From NCBI RefSeq assembly GCF_963676685.1, contig NC_092346.1, positions 50,683,062 to 50,747,061 on the forward strand: a DNA stretch of 64,000 nucleotides. The letters run 5' to 3'. The notes under the pieces were generated by a model, which did not search any database, was not told the origin of the DNA, and saw only the letters and a program-made list of their open reading frames with translations. The stretch comes from Mytilus edulis (lineage: Eukaryota > Mollusca > Bivalvia > Mytilida > Mytilidae). Shown here one piece after another: positions 10,944 through 22,736 of this stretch. The translations under genes and the position numbers were made by a program. Position 1 is the first letter of the stretch. Each line of letters opens with the position of its first letter.

Positions 10944-13706
10944 AGGGCAAGAGCAAAGCAAACGATATCAAGTATTTTCTTCATTGTGGTGTTGGTTGTT
11001 GTTTTCTACACATTTTACTTTGATAAACCAACATTTCTAAAGTCAGATAGTTCTAACAGACAATCACAAATTTCATCTGAAACTGGATCGTTAACTGCTG
11101 AAAACACTGTTGGAAAAGTAATCACACGAAACGAAAAAGGATGGACAATTGACCAAAAAATATGTCATCAAAACTACGATTTTGTACTTGCACATTTAAA
11201 GGACCCTCCTCACACACCTATTTTCGTATATACTACTGAGGAAGATAAATGGGTGTCTGGAAGTATAATAGCCCATGGTGCTTGGGAAGGTGGCCATGTT
11301 GGTACAATTCATAATTACATGAAAAAGTTTCCACACGCAGTGTTCCTTGATATTGGTGCTAATATTGGAATGTTTTCAATCTCTATTGCTGCTCATGGAT
11401 ATAGAGTTATTTCAATTGATTGCCTAGAGGGAAATGTCATGCGCCTTTGTGCTTCAATGAAGGCCGCTAAATTGACAGACAAAATGACTGTAGTGTATAA
11501 TGCCTTATCTCATACACATGAAAAAGTTTCATTGGGCAAGTACCATGGCAACGTAGGAGGAACTTATGTTAAGCAGGGGACACATAGTCATCAGAAAGGA
11601 ACCGAATCAGTTAATTCAATTTTTCTTGATGATCTATTAGAAATTTATAGTTTTGATCAAGTTGTCATAAAAATGGATGTAGAAACTTTTGAAGCTAATG
11701 TTTTGAAGGGAGGCTACAAATTTTTTGAACAAGTAAAAGTGGAAGCATTATTAATGGAATTTGTTGCACATAGAGAAAAAGAGAGTGGTAAATTCATTGC
11801 TGATTTCTTGATATCTCATGGCTTGGAACCAAATGTTGCAGACAGCGTTAAAAATGATTATACAAAATGGGGCAATGAAGTTTTATTTTTACGTAAAAGA
11901 AAAGTTGCTGCTACTGTACCTATAACTCTCCCAACTGTTCTTTCTGAAAATAAAAATAAAATTACAATCACTTCAAAAAATGAAGCTTTAGGAAAAGTCA
12001 TATCATACTCTGGAAATAAATGGATGTCAGATGAAAACTTTTGTCCTACTGATACAAGTAAATTTGTTTCCACCAAATTAGGACGTCCCTATAATGTACC
12101 TATGTTTGTTTATACTATGAAGGAAGATCAGTGGGTTTCTGGGAGAATTATTCAAGGTGGAATTTGGGAAGAGGATCTTGTCAATAAAGTTTTAGTACAA
12201 ATGAACAACTTTCCCAATGCTGTCTTCATAGATATAGGATCCAACATAGGAGTATTTTCATTGGCTGTAGCAAGTAAAGGCAGAACTGTTATCAGCATAG
12301 ATTGTTTGAAAGGAAATGTTGAAAGGCTTTGTAATTCAATAAAATCTGCTGGTTTTGATCAGCGTATGACTATAGTTTATAATGCTCTTTCAAATGAAAG
12401 GAAGAATTTTTCTCTAGGCACTTACGAAGGCAATGTCGGAGGAACATATATAAAGGAACCAGCATATGGGGATAGCCTAATTAGCAGCATTCTACTTGAT
12501 GACTTATTACCACTTTTTGAACTAAAAGAGGTAGTTGTAAAGATGGACGTTGAAACACATGAAGCCAATGTTTTACATGGTGCTAAAAAGTTTTTTGACT
12601 CTGTAAAAGTTCATTATTTCTTATTAGAATTTGTTTCTCATAAAGGTAAACCTAGTGGGAGTTTTATCAGCAATTTTTTTGACTCCTATGGAATGGAACC
12701 AATACTACCGTCCACGTCACAGTTAGCAGACACATCCACATGGCCAAATGAAGTGGCATGGAGGAGGAAAAAAGAAGATAATACAAAGAAAGAAGAAAAA
12801 TTAACAGTCAGAGACACTGAAAAAAGAAACATTCCACAGACTTTAGATGAATTTTCACATTCCAAAAAAATTACATCTGACCAAGAAACATTAGGGAAAG
12901 TAATATCACGATCATCATTTGTGCAACAATGGACTGAAGCTAATTTTTCTTGCCAAGCAAAATCTAATTTTGTGCGGGCAAATTTGAACCGTGATCGTAA
13001 CACACCAATATATGTCTACACTCAAGAAGAGGATAAATGGGTTTCTGGTAGTATTATAAGGAATGGCAATTGGGAAGGTGACCTTGTCCAGCAAATTGCA
13101 GTCATTTTCAACGAATTTCCTGATGCAACATTTCTTGATATAGGAGCAAATGTAGGAATGTTTTCGCTGTCATTAGCAAAACATGGTAAAAGAGTGATTG
13201 CATTTGATTGTTTAAAAGGCAATGTGGAAAGATTGTGTGCGTCAATGAAAGCCAATGCTGGTTTTGAAAACCGAATGACAATTGTGTATAATGCATTATC
13301 AAACCAAAGAGAAAAAGTAACATTAGGTACTTATAGTGGTAATGTAGGTGGGACTTTTGTTAAAAAGATAACATCTAACACAGGAAATGTAGATAATACA
13401 GTCGATTCCATTCTATTGGATGATATATTAGAAATATTTAAATTTGATAATAAGGTCATTATAAAAATGGATGTTGAAACATTTGAATTGAAAATATTAG
13501 AGGGAGCTGATAAATTTTTTAGTACTGTTGAAGTTGAAGCTATATTGTTAGAATTTGTATCTCACAGAGGAAATAAATCTGGTACAGATATAATACAGTT
13601 TCTAGAAAAGCATAAACTTTTCCCTGTACTAGGCCCTGGAATGGATAGATACGACACTAATACATGGAAAAAGGGTGAAGTCATGTTCAGAAGAAAAAGC
13701 AGTTAA
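10941..13706 (+). CDS. Membrane-anchored protein with three tandem FkbM-family methyltransferase domains
   Basis: This 921-aa protein is encoded in one uninterrupted frame. Residues 9-27 form a hydrophobic segment behind a basic N-terminus (MRARAK), giving a type II signal-anchor topology, likely Golgi or ER. Three repeats of a ~260-residue methyltransferase fold follow, at about 58-318, 350-610 and 651-918. Each has the SAM-binding loop (FLDIGANIGMFS at 135, FIDIGSNIGVFS at 429, FLDIGANVGMFS at 731), an acidic-Cys strand (IDC or FDC) and the FkbM signature KMDVETxE (244, 534, 842). All three look catalytically plausible. Lys/Glu-rich linkers separate the domains, most clearly at 609-630. N-glycosylation sequons occur at N489, N668 and N878. 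FkbM proteins are SAM-dependent O-methyltransferases; the substrate here is unknown. A splice acceptor at 10920-10921 puts the ATG 20 nt into the exon. Its paralogue lies at 26524-27474. The family call is sure, the function is not. Confidence 0.93.
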   Translation: MRARAKQTISSIFFIVVLVVVFYTFYFDKPTFLKSDSSNRQSQISSETGSLTAENTVGKVITRNEKGWTIDQKICHQNYDFVLAHLKDPPHTPIFVYTTEEDKWVSGSIIAHGAWEGGHVGTIHNYMKKFPHAVFLDIGANIGMFSISIAAHGYRVISIDCLEGNVMRLCASMKAAKLTDKMTVVYNALSHTHEKVSLGKYHGNVGGTYVKQGTHSHQKGTESVNSIFLDDLLEIYSFDQVVIKMDVETFEANVLKGGYKFFEQVKVEALLMEFVAHREKESGKFIADFLISHGLEPNVADSVKNDYTKWGNEVLFLRKRKVAATVPITLPTVLSENKNKITITSKNEALGKVISYSGNKWMSDENFCPTDTSKFVSTKLGRPYNVPMFVYTMKEDQWVSGRIIQGGIWEEDLVNKVLVQMNNFPNAVFIDIGSNIGVFSLAVASKGRTVISIDCLKGNVERLCNSIKSAGFDQRMTIVYNALSNERKNFSLGTYEGNVGGTYIKEPAYGDSLISSILLDDLLPLFELKEVVVKMDVETHEANVLHGAKKFFDSVKVHYFLLEFVSHKGKPSGSFISNFFDSYGMEPILPSTSQLADTSTWPNEVAWRRKKEDNTKKEEKLTVRDTEKRNIPQTLDEFSHSKKITSDQETLGKVISRSSFVQQWTEANFSCQAKSNFVRANLNRDRNTPIYVYTQEEDKWVSGSIIRNGNWEGDLVQQIAVIFNEFPDATFLDIGANVGMFSLSLAKHGKRVIAFDCLKGNVERLCASMKANAGFENRMTIVYNALSNQREKVTLGTYSGNVGGTFVKKITSNTGNVDNTVDSILLDDILEIFKFDNKVIIKMDVETFELKILEGADKFFSTVEVEAILLEFVSHRGNKSGTDIIQFLEKHKLFPVLGPGMDRYDTNTWKKGEVMFRRKSS

Positions 13707-15910
13707 AAGGAAAACCAAAATTATTTTTCATAGTATTTTATACTCAATGTGCAGTAAAAGCAGTCTAGTCTTTTATACTCAGAGTATATGGAAAAAGATT
13801 TTGTAATCTTGGAGTTGGATAAACACGACAGATATAAAATTTAAGTAACAGTATGTATAAACATTACAAACATTGTGATGTATGGTGATCTGGTGTTTTC
13901 ATCAATATGTTTGTATATGACTTGTTTTAATTTAGATATAATTTGAATATTTTGCATTAGTGGATGCAATCTTGAGAAATTGCAAATCCCAAGCACCAAA
14001 GTAGCAGAAGGGATATGGTAACATATGCACAATAGTTATACAAGAATAAAGGGTTATCATGTTTTCCCAATCATAATCATGACAGAATTGTTTTAAAGGA
14101 CAAGTTATTTTGTTGAAATACTTGATTTTAATCATTTAGTTTAAAATAGTGCAAAAAAATTCTTGAGATTTTTCAAAAAATAATTACTGTACAGCATTAA
14201 CAAGTTTTTGGTAAAAGCAATATTTACAAAGTCAGTCCTCTTTTTGTGGGATTAAGAGCTTTGTTTACAAACAGCATTTATGACGTAACCTTATAATTTT
14301 TTCATCTTTGAACACTTTTTTACGGGACATTACACCTGAGGTGTGAATAGATCAGTATTAATATTTTTTATATTGTAATTTTTACAGAAGTGCAGTCTGT
14401 ATAGCAGTCAAAGTGTATGAAATCTATAGCTTTATATTATTTGTTCACCCAGCAATTTTCAAACTAAAATATGTGTATTATATAAAATATTTGGACAAAC
14501 ATCAAATGAAACAGTATTTCTCTCAACTTGGTCATGTTTTGTGAAAGTGATATTTTTTACTTAAGTACATATTATTAGCCAGCTATACATTTAGGGTTTT
14601 TCTTTGCCTATTATTGCTTATATCCACTTTATTTTCACCTTGGTAGATAGTTGTCTCATTGGCAATCATACAACATCTCTTTATTTTTTAATATTATTGA
14701 TATGGACAAATATACATGCTATATGATAAATTTTACTTTTTTTTCTGAATGAAATCCATTTTAACTGTAGTATTAGAATTATATTTGGTATGAATGGCAA
14801 GTCTATTTTAAGTTCTTTCCAAACATTGCCAAATGTGTTCATATTATTCACTTCTCCTTAAATCATTTACCCAATATAAAATTTACCAAAAAAAAAATCT
14901 GTTTTGTAAATAAAGCAGATGCCCAAGTAATGCTTGCAAATTACAGTGTGATTCCTAATTCTTAATGAGAGGGGGATATACTCCAGTTTGATTTATATTA
15001 TTCCTTATTAGCATGTTATGTAATCCTCTTATATAATTTTATATTTATGAAGATCTAAATGGCATTAAGCATATTTATAATATTTGTGATAATATATCAA
15101 ATTAATATGTTTATAATTTTGAAAATAATTAGAAAATAACAATTACAATTATTTCACCTCTTGGAAAGTATATAGAAATTGTGAATAGGAGTCAATAGAC
15201 CTATGCTTTTATTAAGATATAAATTTATGCCAAATTGTGATCCATATTTTATCAGAAACATACAATTGTGTTTATAATTATCTATGTCGCTGATTCTGAG
15301 AAAAATAACTTGCTGAATTTTTTAGTTAAAACATGTATACTATTAATTATAAAGGTATAGATCATAATTTGATAGAAAACTTTTTGAGTTCTATGTATTC
15401 AATCACAAACCCATCTGCTTTGTTCAAGCATTATAGAAGATCCTATCTTTGTGCAATTACATTTGTACATCAACATATAGATATAGGAAGATGTGGTGTG
15501 ACATGTTTTATTTGAATGAGTTGACTTTGTTGATATTCATATTATTACAAGGATGTATTTTAGCTTTAATAATATGTATGATTTATTTGATAGTACATGT
15601 ATCCAATTTCAATTTTTTTTTCATTTTTAAATAAATTGAAAAATATTTAAACCTGTAAATCTGAGGGAAAAGTCAAATTATTTTAATATTCATCACATAG
15701 TCTAAGTCAGGTTAGTGTTGAATTTTATTTGTTAAATAAGAAATTTCACTTTCAACTTAAATCCCTAATATATTAAAGGAGCTTTTTTCTAATAGAAAGC
15801 AGTACTTTGATATTGTATACATTTTTGAATAAGCTTGTGCCTTTTGTGGTGAGGCGCTTTATTGCAAACACCAATCAATCTACGCATAAATTAGCATAAC
15901 TATTATTTGT
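13707..15910 (+). other. 3' flank of the triple-FkbM gene
   Basis: AT-rich, no coding sequence recognised. AATAAA-type signals occur (for example near 14045 and 14910), but the poly(A) site cannot be fixed. The 14628-14690 stretch carries the dispersed TAGTTGTCTCATTGGCAATC repeat end also seen, degenerate, near 32.18 and 48.49 kb. Confidence 0.5.
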
Positions 15911-16825
15911 TATCGGTCATATTTTAAAGTGCTATAAACCAGTTTGTGTTTATTTTTTTACTTAACATTCAGTGTGTGATGTTCTTGCCTGAATAATATC
16001 ATATTTGACATTCAATCAGGTCGATATGCTAGTCAAGTTATGTAACCTTAATAAAACGGTGTTAAATCAACGTGCCATTCTGCATTCACCAGATAAGCTT
16101 TTTTTTATCCTTTTTCTTGTGATGGTTTAAAAATCAACACCCCCTTATACAAGGGATGTTCACTTATACAGAACTTGAATAGTTTGGCAAGACTTTCATT
16201 CTTTCCAAAAGGATCTATCTCTAGGTTGACAACTTTTTGCAGGTGCATTTGACTCCTATCTTGATTGACTAGGAATGCAAAGAGGGAAAGGGAGTGGGGG
16301 GAGGAGAGGTTGGCTGTATGTGTTCAATCCAAATCTTGAGTGAAAACAAAAAAATATCTGTATTTTTATTTGTAGCCTTTCTGCTAAGTATGCAGCATAT
16401 AAGAGAAAGAACCCTATCAGAATAATGTGTAATGGTAGGGTTACTTTGTAAACTAGTTTATTTAAGTTGACAAGGCAAGGTTTATATTCTTATTTCATTG
16501 ACATGCTCCCATCCTAAATTGCATTTGATTTGTCACCAGAAGTTAGTTTCATCAACATCTTCATCTTTTTTGTATCTTTTGGTTGAATGTAATAAATAAT
16601 AAAATAGCATTGATTAATTTGATCTAATATATTGTTCCTTTCATTAATTTCATATTTAACAATCCACTTTAGATAGAAACTAGTGTGATATTCTTATAAA
16701 TTGATTAATAAGTAATAGTGTTTTGTATTAACATGGAAATATTTTTAATGTTCTGTGGTGTACATTTTGTTCTTCTTAAATTAAATTGTTACTTATATGA
16801 ATTTGTCCTTGTTTACAATTGTGAT
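15911..16825 (+). repeat. Segmental duplication, copy 1 (~0.9 kb)
   Basis: Matches 18740-20010 block by block: GTGTGTGATGTTCTTGCC, CATTCTGCATTCACCAGAT, AATAGTTTGGCAAAGACTTT-like, CTCCTATCTTGATTGACTAG and TTCATATTTAACAATCCACT. Copy 1 lacks the ~330-bp insertion present in copy 2. Confidence 0.85.
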
Positions 16826-18735
16826 CATAATATTGAATTGAATTGAATTGTTTATTTAGCAATCACTTTAAGTCAAAATTGTAATTTTGTGAAAATCTTG
16901 AAAACTACAAATCAAGACCTAGTGGTTGGTAATATACGTTCAACAGTTTGTAAGAAACTATCAAGTCAGTCTATTTTAAAAAGAGACTGAAATATTCCTC
17001 ATGTATTATATTTTCATCTTTGTATTACTGTGAATTCATATGTTCTCATGCATGTCATGTCAACCAATTTTCATGGATTAGGGGACAGGGATATTTTTTG
17101 GGATGCCTGCTTTTGTGATTTAAAAAAATCTTCATACATTTTTTGTCATACAAGCTTTAATATTTGAAATTTGTACTTTGTGGAATACTTAAATTTATTG
17201 TTTTTTGCCTTCATAAAAAAAAATTAGAAATAATGAACTTAAAGTACATTTACCAAATTGTACTATCAACATGATTAAGAAGAAATGTTATAACTTATAA
17301 TTTTTGTAAGTACTTTTATATCTTTTAGTGTTTGATATTGAAATAACCCACCTTTAAAGTTTAATATCAATATATTTCAACATCTTTTTATACTTAGGTT
17401 TTTGTTCATTCAATCAAATGTAAAATGAATCTGCTTGTATTTTTCTTATATTTTATGTTCATGGGTTTTTCTATGAGATGCAATGATGTTTATATAAACA
17501 ATACATTTGTAACGCCTTTGCTTTTGTAGAATTTTTGGGGAGGTTCATGATTTTTAATCAAATATTGCCACCGTTCAAAGATTTGTACGAATATACTTAA
17601 TTGTGATCAAACAACATGAAGAAAAAATAATCAAATTCAGTGATATATTTACTCAACTGTTGATCAATTTCAATTAAATGTCTGCTTGAAGATACATAAC
17701 CTGTAAAAATATTCATGAACCAAAACAATGTGAAGGGGAGACAATTCATTTGTCATTGATTTCTCTGATGAAACTGACCTTGCAAGTGCTACTCCTCATA
17801 ACTGTTTGATATAGATAAAACATCACACAAAGTAAAGTACCTTTTATATGAAGATGTGCATGAAGCAAAGTAATTTTATGTATTACAAGGTCTTCGAATG
17901 ATTGAAAGTGAAATTTCATTTTGATTATTCATAATGTTGACCCTATTAGTAAAACTCCTAAACCATTTAAAAAGGAATTCAATAAAACTTCTTGCAAAAA
18001 CATTAACAAAACGATTTTATTTGAGTGAACATTGGTGAAACAGCAGAAACCAGAAGACTAGACATCTTAAATGATGGACAAGCTAACAGATATATGTTTA
18101 AGAAAAACATTATACATGTACCACCGATGAGGCTATAACATCTATAATATCAGACTAATGACAAAAACAGTGCTTTTGGTGTTATACATGTTGGCAACTA
18201 TTGCATCCTCAAAATAATGTAAATTTAAAAATTATTGTTGCACATTTATTATTGCGATTTTCGAAGAATAACATAAATGCAACATTAATAATTGTGATTT
18301 TTTGAAAATCTGCATACAGATATTTGCGCCAAGTATCAGAATGTGAGTACCTATTATTACAATTCTCACCCGACCACATTCTTTTCAGTAATAAAAATCT
18401 AGCTTTAATTTCTGAATTTATAGTATGTCTTTTTCTTTTGAAAATAAAGATGACAGCAATAATCAAATCAACATACATGTACTTAAACATTTCACTCACA
18501 CCATACAGGATTTAAGCTATCTGTAATGAACCTATACAATTGCATTTCCAGATATCAGATATAAAAAAAAGAGTCCTCCCTGGTGTACCAACATTTAACA
18601 ATTGATTAATATTGAGTGATTCTGTTTTTTGGTTCGAAGCAAAGTAAAATAATATTGAATGTTTATTCATTCATGTATCATGTACATCAAAGATGCTCAT
18701 ATATATGTTTTTGTAAAAGTATTTGTTTAATTTGA
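16826..18735. other. Intergenic, nothing recognised
   Basis: AT-rich sequence with short open frames only. No gene or clear repeat boundary. Confidence 0.45.
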
Positions 18736-18739
18736 AGTG

Positions 18740-20010
18740 ACATATAAAAGCCAGATTGTGTTTATTTTTACTAAACATTCGGTGTGTGATGTTCTTGCCT
18801 GAATAATATCATATTTGACATTTAATTAAGAATTGAATGCTTCTTTTTGTAAATTTATTGGGGTGTAAAAGCGTTGACCGAAGTACATTTTGTCTAAAAA
18901 TGTACGCACGGTCAACGCTTTTACAACCCTATAAAGTTACAAAAAGAAGCATTCAATACTTATAATTACATTTTTTAGCTATGATCATGAAAACACGAAT
19001 TTATTATTTAATTCACCTGTGCACTTTATTGTTGGAGCACGTGTTATCATGAATGAAAAGTTGTATTGAGCAATGCAACTGCTTACGGAATAACACGTGA
19101 TGTGCAGTTCGCCAATCAGAATAAAATATTATAATGAAACATACATCTAATGTAATTATTTAGGTCTATTTACTAGTCAAGTTATGTTACATTAATAAAA
19201 CAGTGTTTAATCAATGTGCCATTCTGCATTCACCAGATATGCTTCTTTAATCCTTAACCTTGAGATGTTATAAAGCTCAACTCCCCGCTAAGGAATGTTC
19301 ACTTATATAAAATTTAGAATAGTTTGGCAAAGACTTTCATCCTTTGCCATAGGGATCTGAAGGTTGACAACTTTTGGCAGGTGCATTAACTCCTATCTTG
19401 ATTGACTAGGAATGCCAAGAAGGGGTTTGGGGGGGGGGGGAGTTAGGTTCAATTTAAATCTCGAGGAAAAACCAAAAACATCTAAATTTGTATATTTGAT
19501 GCTCTCTGCTTAGCATGCAGCATTTATGAGAAAGAACCCTGTCAGAATTACGTGTAAAAGTAAGGTTACCTTGTTAACTAGTACATTTAAAATGTCAGTG
19601 TAGTAAAAACAGACAGGGTTCATATTTTTATTACATTGACATGTTCCAATCCTAAATTGCATTTAATTTGCCACCAGGAGTTAAACAGCCATCCATCAAC
19701 TTTTCATCTTTTCGTTTCTTTGTTTGAACATGTTGAATGTATTAATAAGAAAATAAAACGCATTCATTAATTTTATCTTGTAAAATGTTCCTTTCATTAA
19801 TTTCATATTTAACAATCCACTTTAGATAGTAGCTAGTGTGATATTTTATAAATTGATTAATAAGTAAATTGGTGCTTTGTATTAACAGTCTGTCATTGAC
19901 ATATTTTAATGTTCTGTGGTTTTGCTAATTAATACAAATGTAGTAATTTTTGTTCCTTATTAAATTGAACTGTTATATGAATTTGTACTTGTCAACAATT
20001 GTAATGTTTA
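18740..20010 (+). repeat. Segmental duplication, copy 2, interrupted by an insertion
   Basis: Homologous to 15911-16825. Homology breaks after ATATTTGACAT (18815-18825) and resumes at AGGTCTATTTACTAGTCAAG near 19163. A poly-G tract at about 19427-19440 corresponds to a shorter G-rich tract in copy 1. Confidence 0.85.
18826..19160. mobile_element. Hairpin insertion in segmental copy 2
   Basis: Contains a long foldback (18832-18895 against about 18900-18957, arms from AATTGAATGCTTCTTTTTG) and a second inverted pair around AGCACGTGTTAT and ATAACACGTG near 19036-19102. TAATTA lies at both edges and may be the target duplication. Copy 1 near 16018 supplies the empty site. Confidence 0.75.
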
Positions 20011-20344
20011 TTGAAGATGTTGTAGTTATTATTATTAGTAAATAGTTTCTGTATTTTGGGAACCAAAGTATATTTTATTCAAGTGATTTCATCATTACTT
20101 TACTATATTTGTTAATTATGTATTTTACAAATTAATTCATGAAAGATGTAAGCATTACTTTAGTGTATTTGTTAATGATATATTTTGCAAATTGATTCAT
20201 GAAACATGTTAGCATCATATTAAAGCACAGGCATTTATTTAATTTTGTTTCTTATTTCAACATTAGTATTCCATGAGAAAGTGTATTTACCTTTGAGAAA
20301 AATTGGTCAGACTCAAATGGCAGAACTAATTGAATGCAATATGA
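20011..20344. other. Intergenic; short local duplication
   Basis: 20093-20152 and 20155-20213 are diverged tandem copies of about 60 bp (TTTGTTAATTATGTATTTTA-like). Otherwise nothing seen. Confidence 0.5.
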
Positions 20345-20545
20345 ATTAGAATAGAGAATGTAAACAGGAAATGTGATGAAGGCAACAATCCAACCAAAGA
20401 GCCGAAAACACCCCACAGCCACAAATGAGTCATCAATGTCGCGAGAAAAGCCAGCACACAGAGGCATGCTTTGGCTGACCCCAAAACATTAATGTATATC
20501 AATTTAAAGAAAAGGTCAACAATCTTAATTACTCCAAAACATACG
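20345..20545 (+). repeat. Dispersed mussel repeat (same family as 7575-7790)
   Basis: Diverged copy with GAGAATGTAAACAGGAAATG, GGCAACAATCCAACCAA and GCGAGAAAAGCCAGCACAC. Confidence 0.7.
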
Positions 20546-20639
20546 TATGAACAAAACTTAAAAATCACACATTACTAACAAAGGCTAGAGGTTCCTGACA
20601 AAACTGAGGCAGTGTTAAACATGTTTTGACAGATCTCAA

Positions 20640-20960
20640 CCCTGGGCTGTACTGCTGGTGGACGTTTCGTCCCCGAGGGTATCACCAGCCCAGTAGTCAA
20701 CACTTCGGTGTTGACATGAATATCAATAGTGGTCATTTATTTGTTATAAATTTCATGTTAACAAAAGTTCAAATTTTTCGAAAAACTAAGGATTTTCTTA
20801 TTCCAGGCACAACTTTTTGGAATTTTGGATTCTCAATGCTCTTCAACTTTGTAATTGTTTGGCTTTATAAATATTTTGATATGAGCGTCACTGATGAGTC
20901 TTATGTAGACGAAACGCGCGTCTGGCGTACTAAATTATAATCCTGGTACTTTTAATAACT
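20640..20960 (+). repeat. Hammerhead-carrying repeat unit
   Basis: Repeat from about CCCTGGGCTGTACTGCTGGT through CAACACTTCGGTGTTGACAT to TATAATCCTGGTAC. Its 3' part holds the ribozyme. The part before the ribozyme is homologous to 935-1004. Confidence 0.7.
20885..20928 (+). ncRNA. Type I-like hammerhead ribozyme with loop-less helix III
   Basis: The core CTGATGA (20891-20897) is followed by hairpin II, GTCT-TATGT-AGAC, then GAAA (20911-20914). Helix III is the self-complementary ACGCGCGT with no loop. The predicted cleavage site follows C20922 (GTC). Helix I forms between GCGTCA before the core and TGGCGT after the cut, with G-U pairs. All invariant core bases are present. Hammerheads with minimal helix III are known from metazoan repeats and retrozymes and are thought to work as dimers. 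Confidence 0.85.
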
Positions 20961-21355
20961 AATAACTGTTCCTCTAGCCAATGTGAAATAAAAAAAAACC
21001 ACACACAGTAAAACTGTGAAATAGAAGTTCAAGTCTGATATTAGAATAAGTTTCAGAAGAAACTAAGCAAAATGACAATGATAAACATAAATTAGCTAAG
21101 GAGTACTTGCATGCAGTTATTGACAGTAATCTGCAACCCCAGAGACATCTTTGGCAATTCTAAATACTACTCAAAACACCCCTTTTGAATGTAATTACAA
21201 TAGTAATTAATATGCTTTTAGTAGCTAGTAAAGGAAGTTTTTTTCTACACATTTCTTTACCTTATGTAACTTATGGTGAAAGCAGGTCTAGAAACAGATC
21301 CACTCCATTCATTATTCCAAATGTTAACAACTGCTTGCAGCCACCTTCCGTTTTT
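20961..21355. other. Intergenic, nothing recognised
   Basis: Low-complexity AT-rich sequence. Confidence 0.4.
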
Positions 21356-22190
21356 GTCGAGCCTGCAAATTTATTGCAGAAAGCTCGAAATAGGGATAGT
21401 GATCCGGCGGCGGCGGCAGCGTTAGCTAACTTCTTAAAAGCTTTATATTTTAGAAGGTGAAAGACCTGGATGTTTCATACTTTGTAAATGAATGCCTCAT
21501 GCTACAAAGTTTCCGTCATTCACATGTCCAATGTCCTTGACCTCATTTTCATGGTTAAGATTTTTTGTAATGTTAAATTCTCTCTTATTATAAGTAATAG
21601 GATAACTATATTTGGTATGTGCGTACCTTGCAAGGTCCTCATCCCTGTTTGACAATTTTCATTTGACCTCAACCTTATTTCATGGATCAGTGAACAGGGT
21701 TAAGTTTGGTGGTCAAGTCCATATCTCAGATACTATAAGCAATAGGTCTAGTATATTCGGTGTATGGAAGTATTGCAAGGTGTACTTACGGTGTACACGT
21801 CCAACTGGCAGGTGTCATCTGACCTTGACCTCATTTTCATGGTTCAGTGGTCAAAGTTAAGATTTTGAGTTTTGGTCTTTTTTTCCAATACTATATGCAA
21901 TAGGTCAACTATATTTGGTGTATGGAAATATTTTATTATCTATATATCAGTCGCGCAGGTTTTATTTTACCTTGACCTCATTTTCACAGTTTATTGCTCA
22001 GTGTTAAGTTTTTTGTGATTTGGTCTGTTTTTCTTAAATTATAAGCAATAGATCAACTGTATTTTTTGTATGGAAGGATTGTTAGCTGTACATGCCTGCC
22101 TGGCATGGCTCATCTGACCTTGACCTATTTTTCATGTTGTTTGGTCAATGATTAGTTTTCTTGGTAAATGTTAAGTTTATGTGACAGTTG
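21356..22190 (-). repeat. Inverted copy of the 147-bp tandem-repeat element
   Basis: In + orientation it begins with the complement of 586-720 (including a GGCGGCGGCGGC tract near 21407). About four to five diverged repeat units follow, carrying TGACCTTGACCTCATTTTCAT. Same family as 1-720 and 25555-26290. Confidence 0.8.
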
Positions 22191-22736
22191 TAATGAAGCT
22201 TTATATTTAGGACTTTCAACATGATATCAATGATTAGTAAAGAAGGCGAGACATTTCAGCATGTGGACTCTTGTTCCTTTTAAAAATGATTAGAAGGAAA
22301 ATTTTGTCACTGTTTACTTTGCTTCTATGAAAGGGGGAAAAAGTAAAATAACAAAAATACTGAACTCCGAGGAAAATTCAAAATTTTAACATGGATCCCC
22401 CAAACTCCACAGAAAGATTGCACATAAAAAATATGTTAAAAGTTGTGCATCTATTACGATATAGTAATAGGATTTTTTCCTAATTTGGGATTCATTCTTT
22501 ACCGGCAAAGATGGTGCTGTCATAATGAGGAATGTTACATTTAAATTTCAATTTAAAATGTTCAGTTTGCTTTAACTGTTCTAATCAATCAAGAACTGTT
22601 TTGGTAGTATCTTAGATGTGTACTTATCTGAAGTTATGGAGGTCATAAGTTCCAATCACAGGTCGTGTCAAGCCAAAAATAAGTATCTGCTTTCAGGCTT
22701 AAGAGTATGAACAAGGACTGGTTGGCTGGGAACTTT
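22191..22736. other. Intergenic, nothing recognised
   Basis: No supported feature. Confidence 0.4.

Noticed and set aside
11858..13323. Minus-strand open frames inside the triple-FkbM gene
   Set aside because: Antisense shadows of a clearly conserved coding sequence.
20640..20700. Second hammerhead-like core on the minus strand (CTGGTGA .. CGAAAC .. GTC)
   Set aside because: The invariant core A is G, and the supposed core would be used up in a simple stem with CACCAG. No convincing fold.
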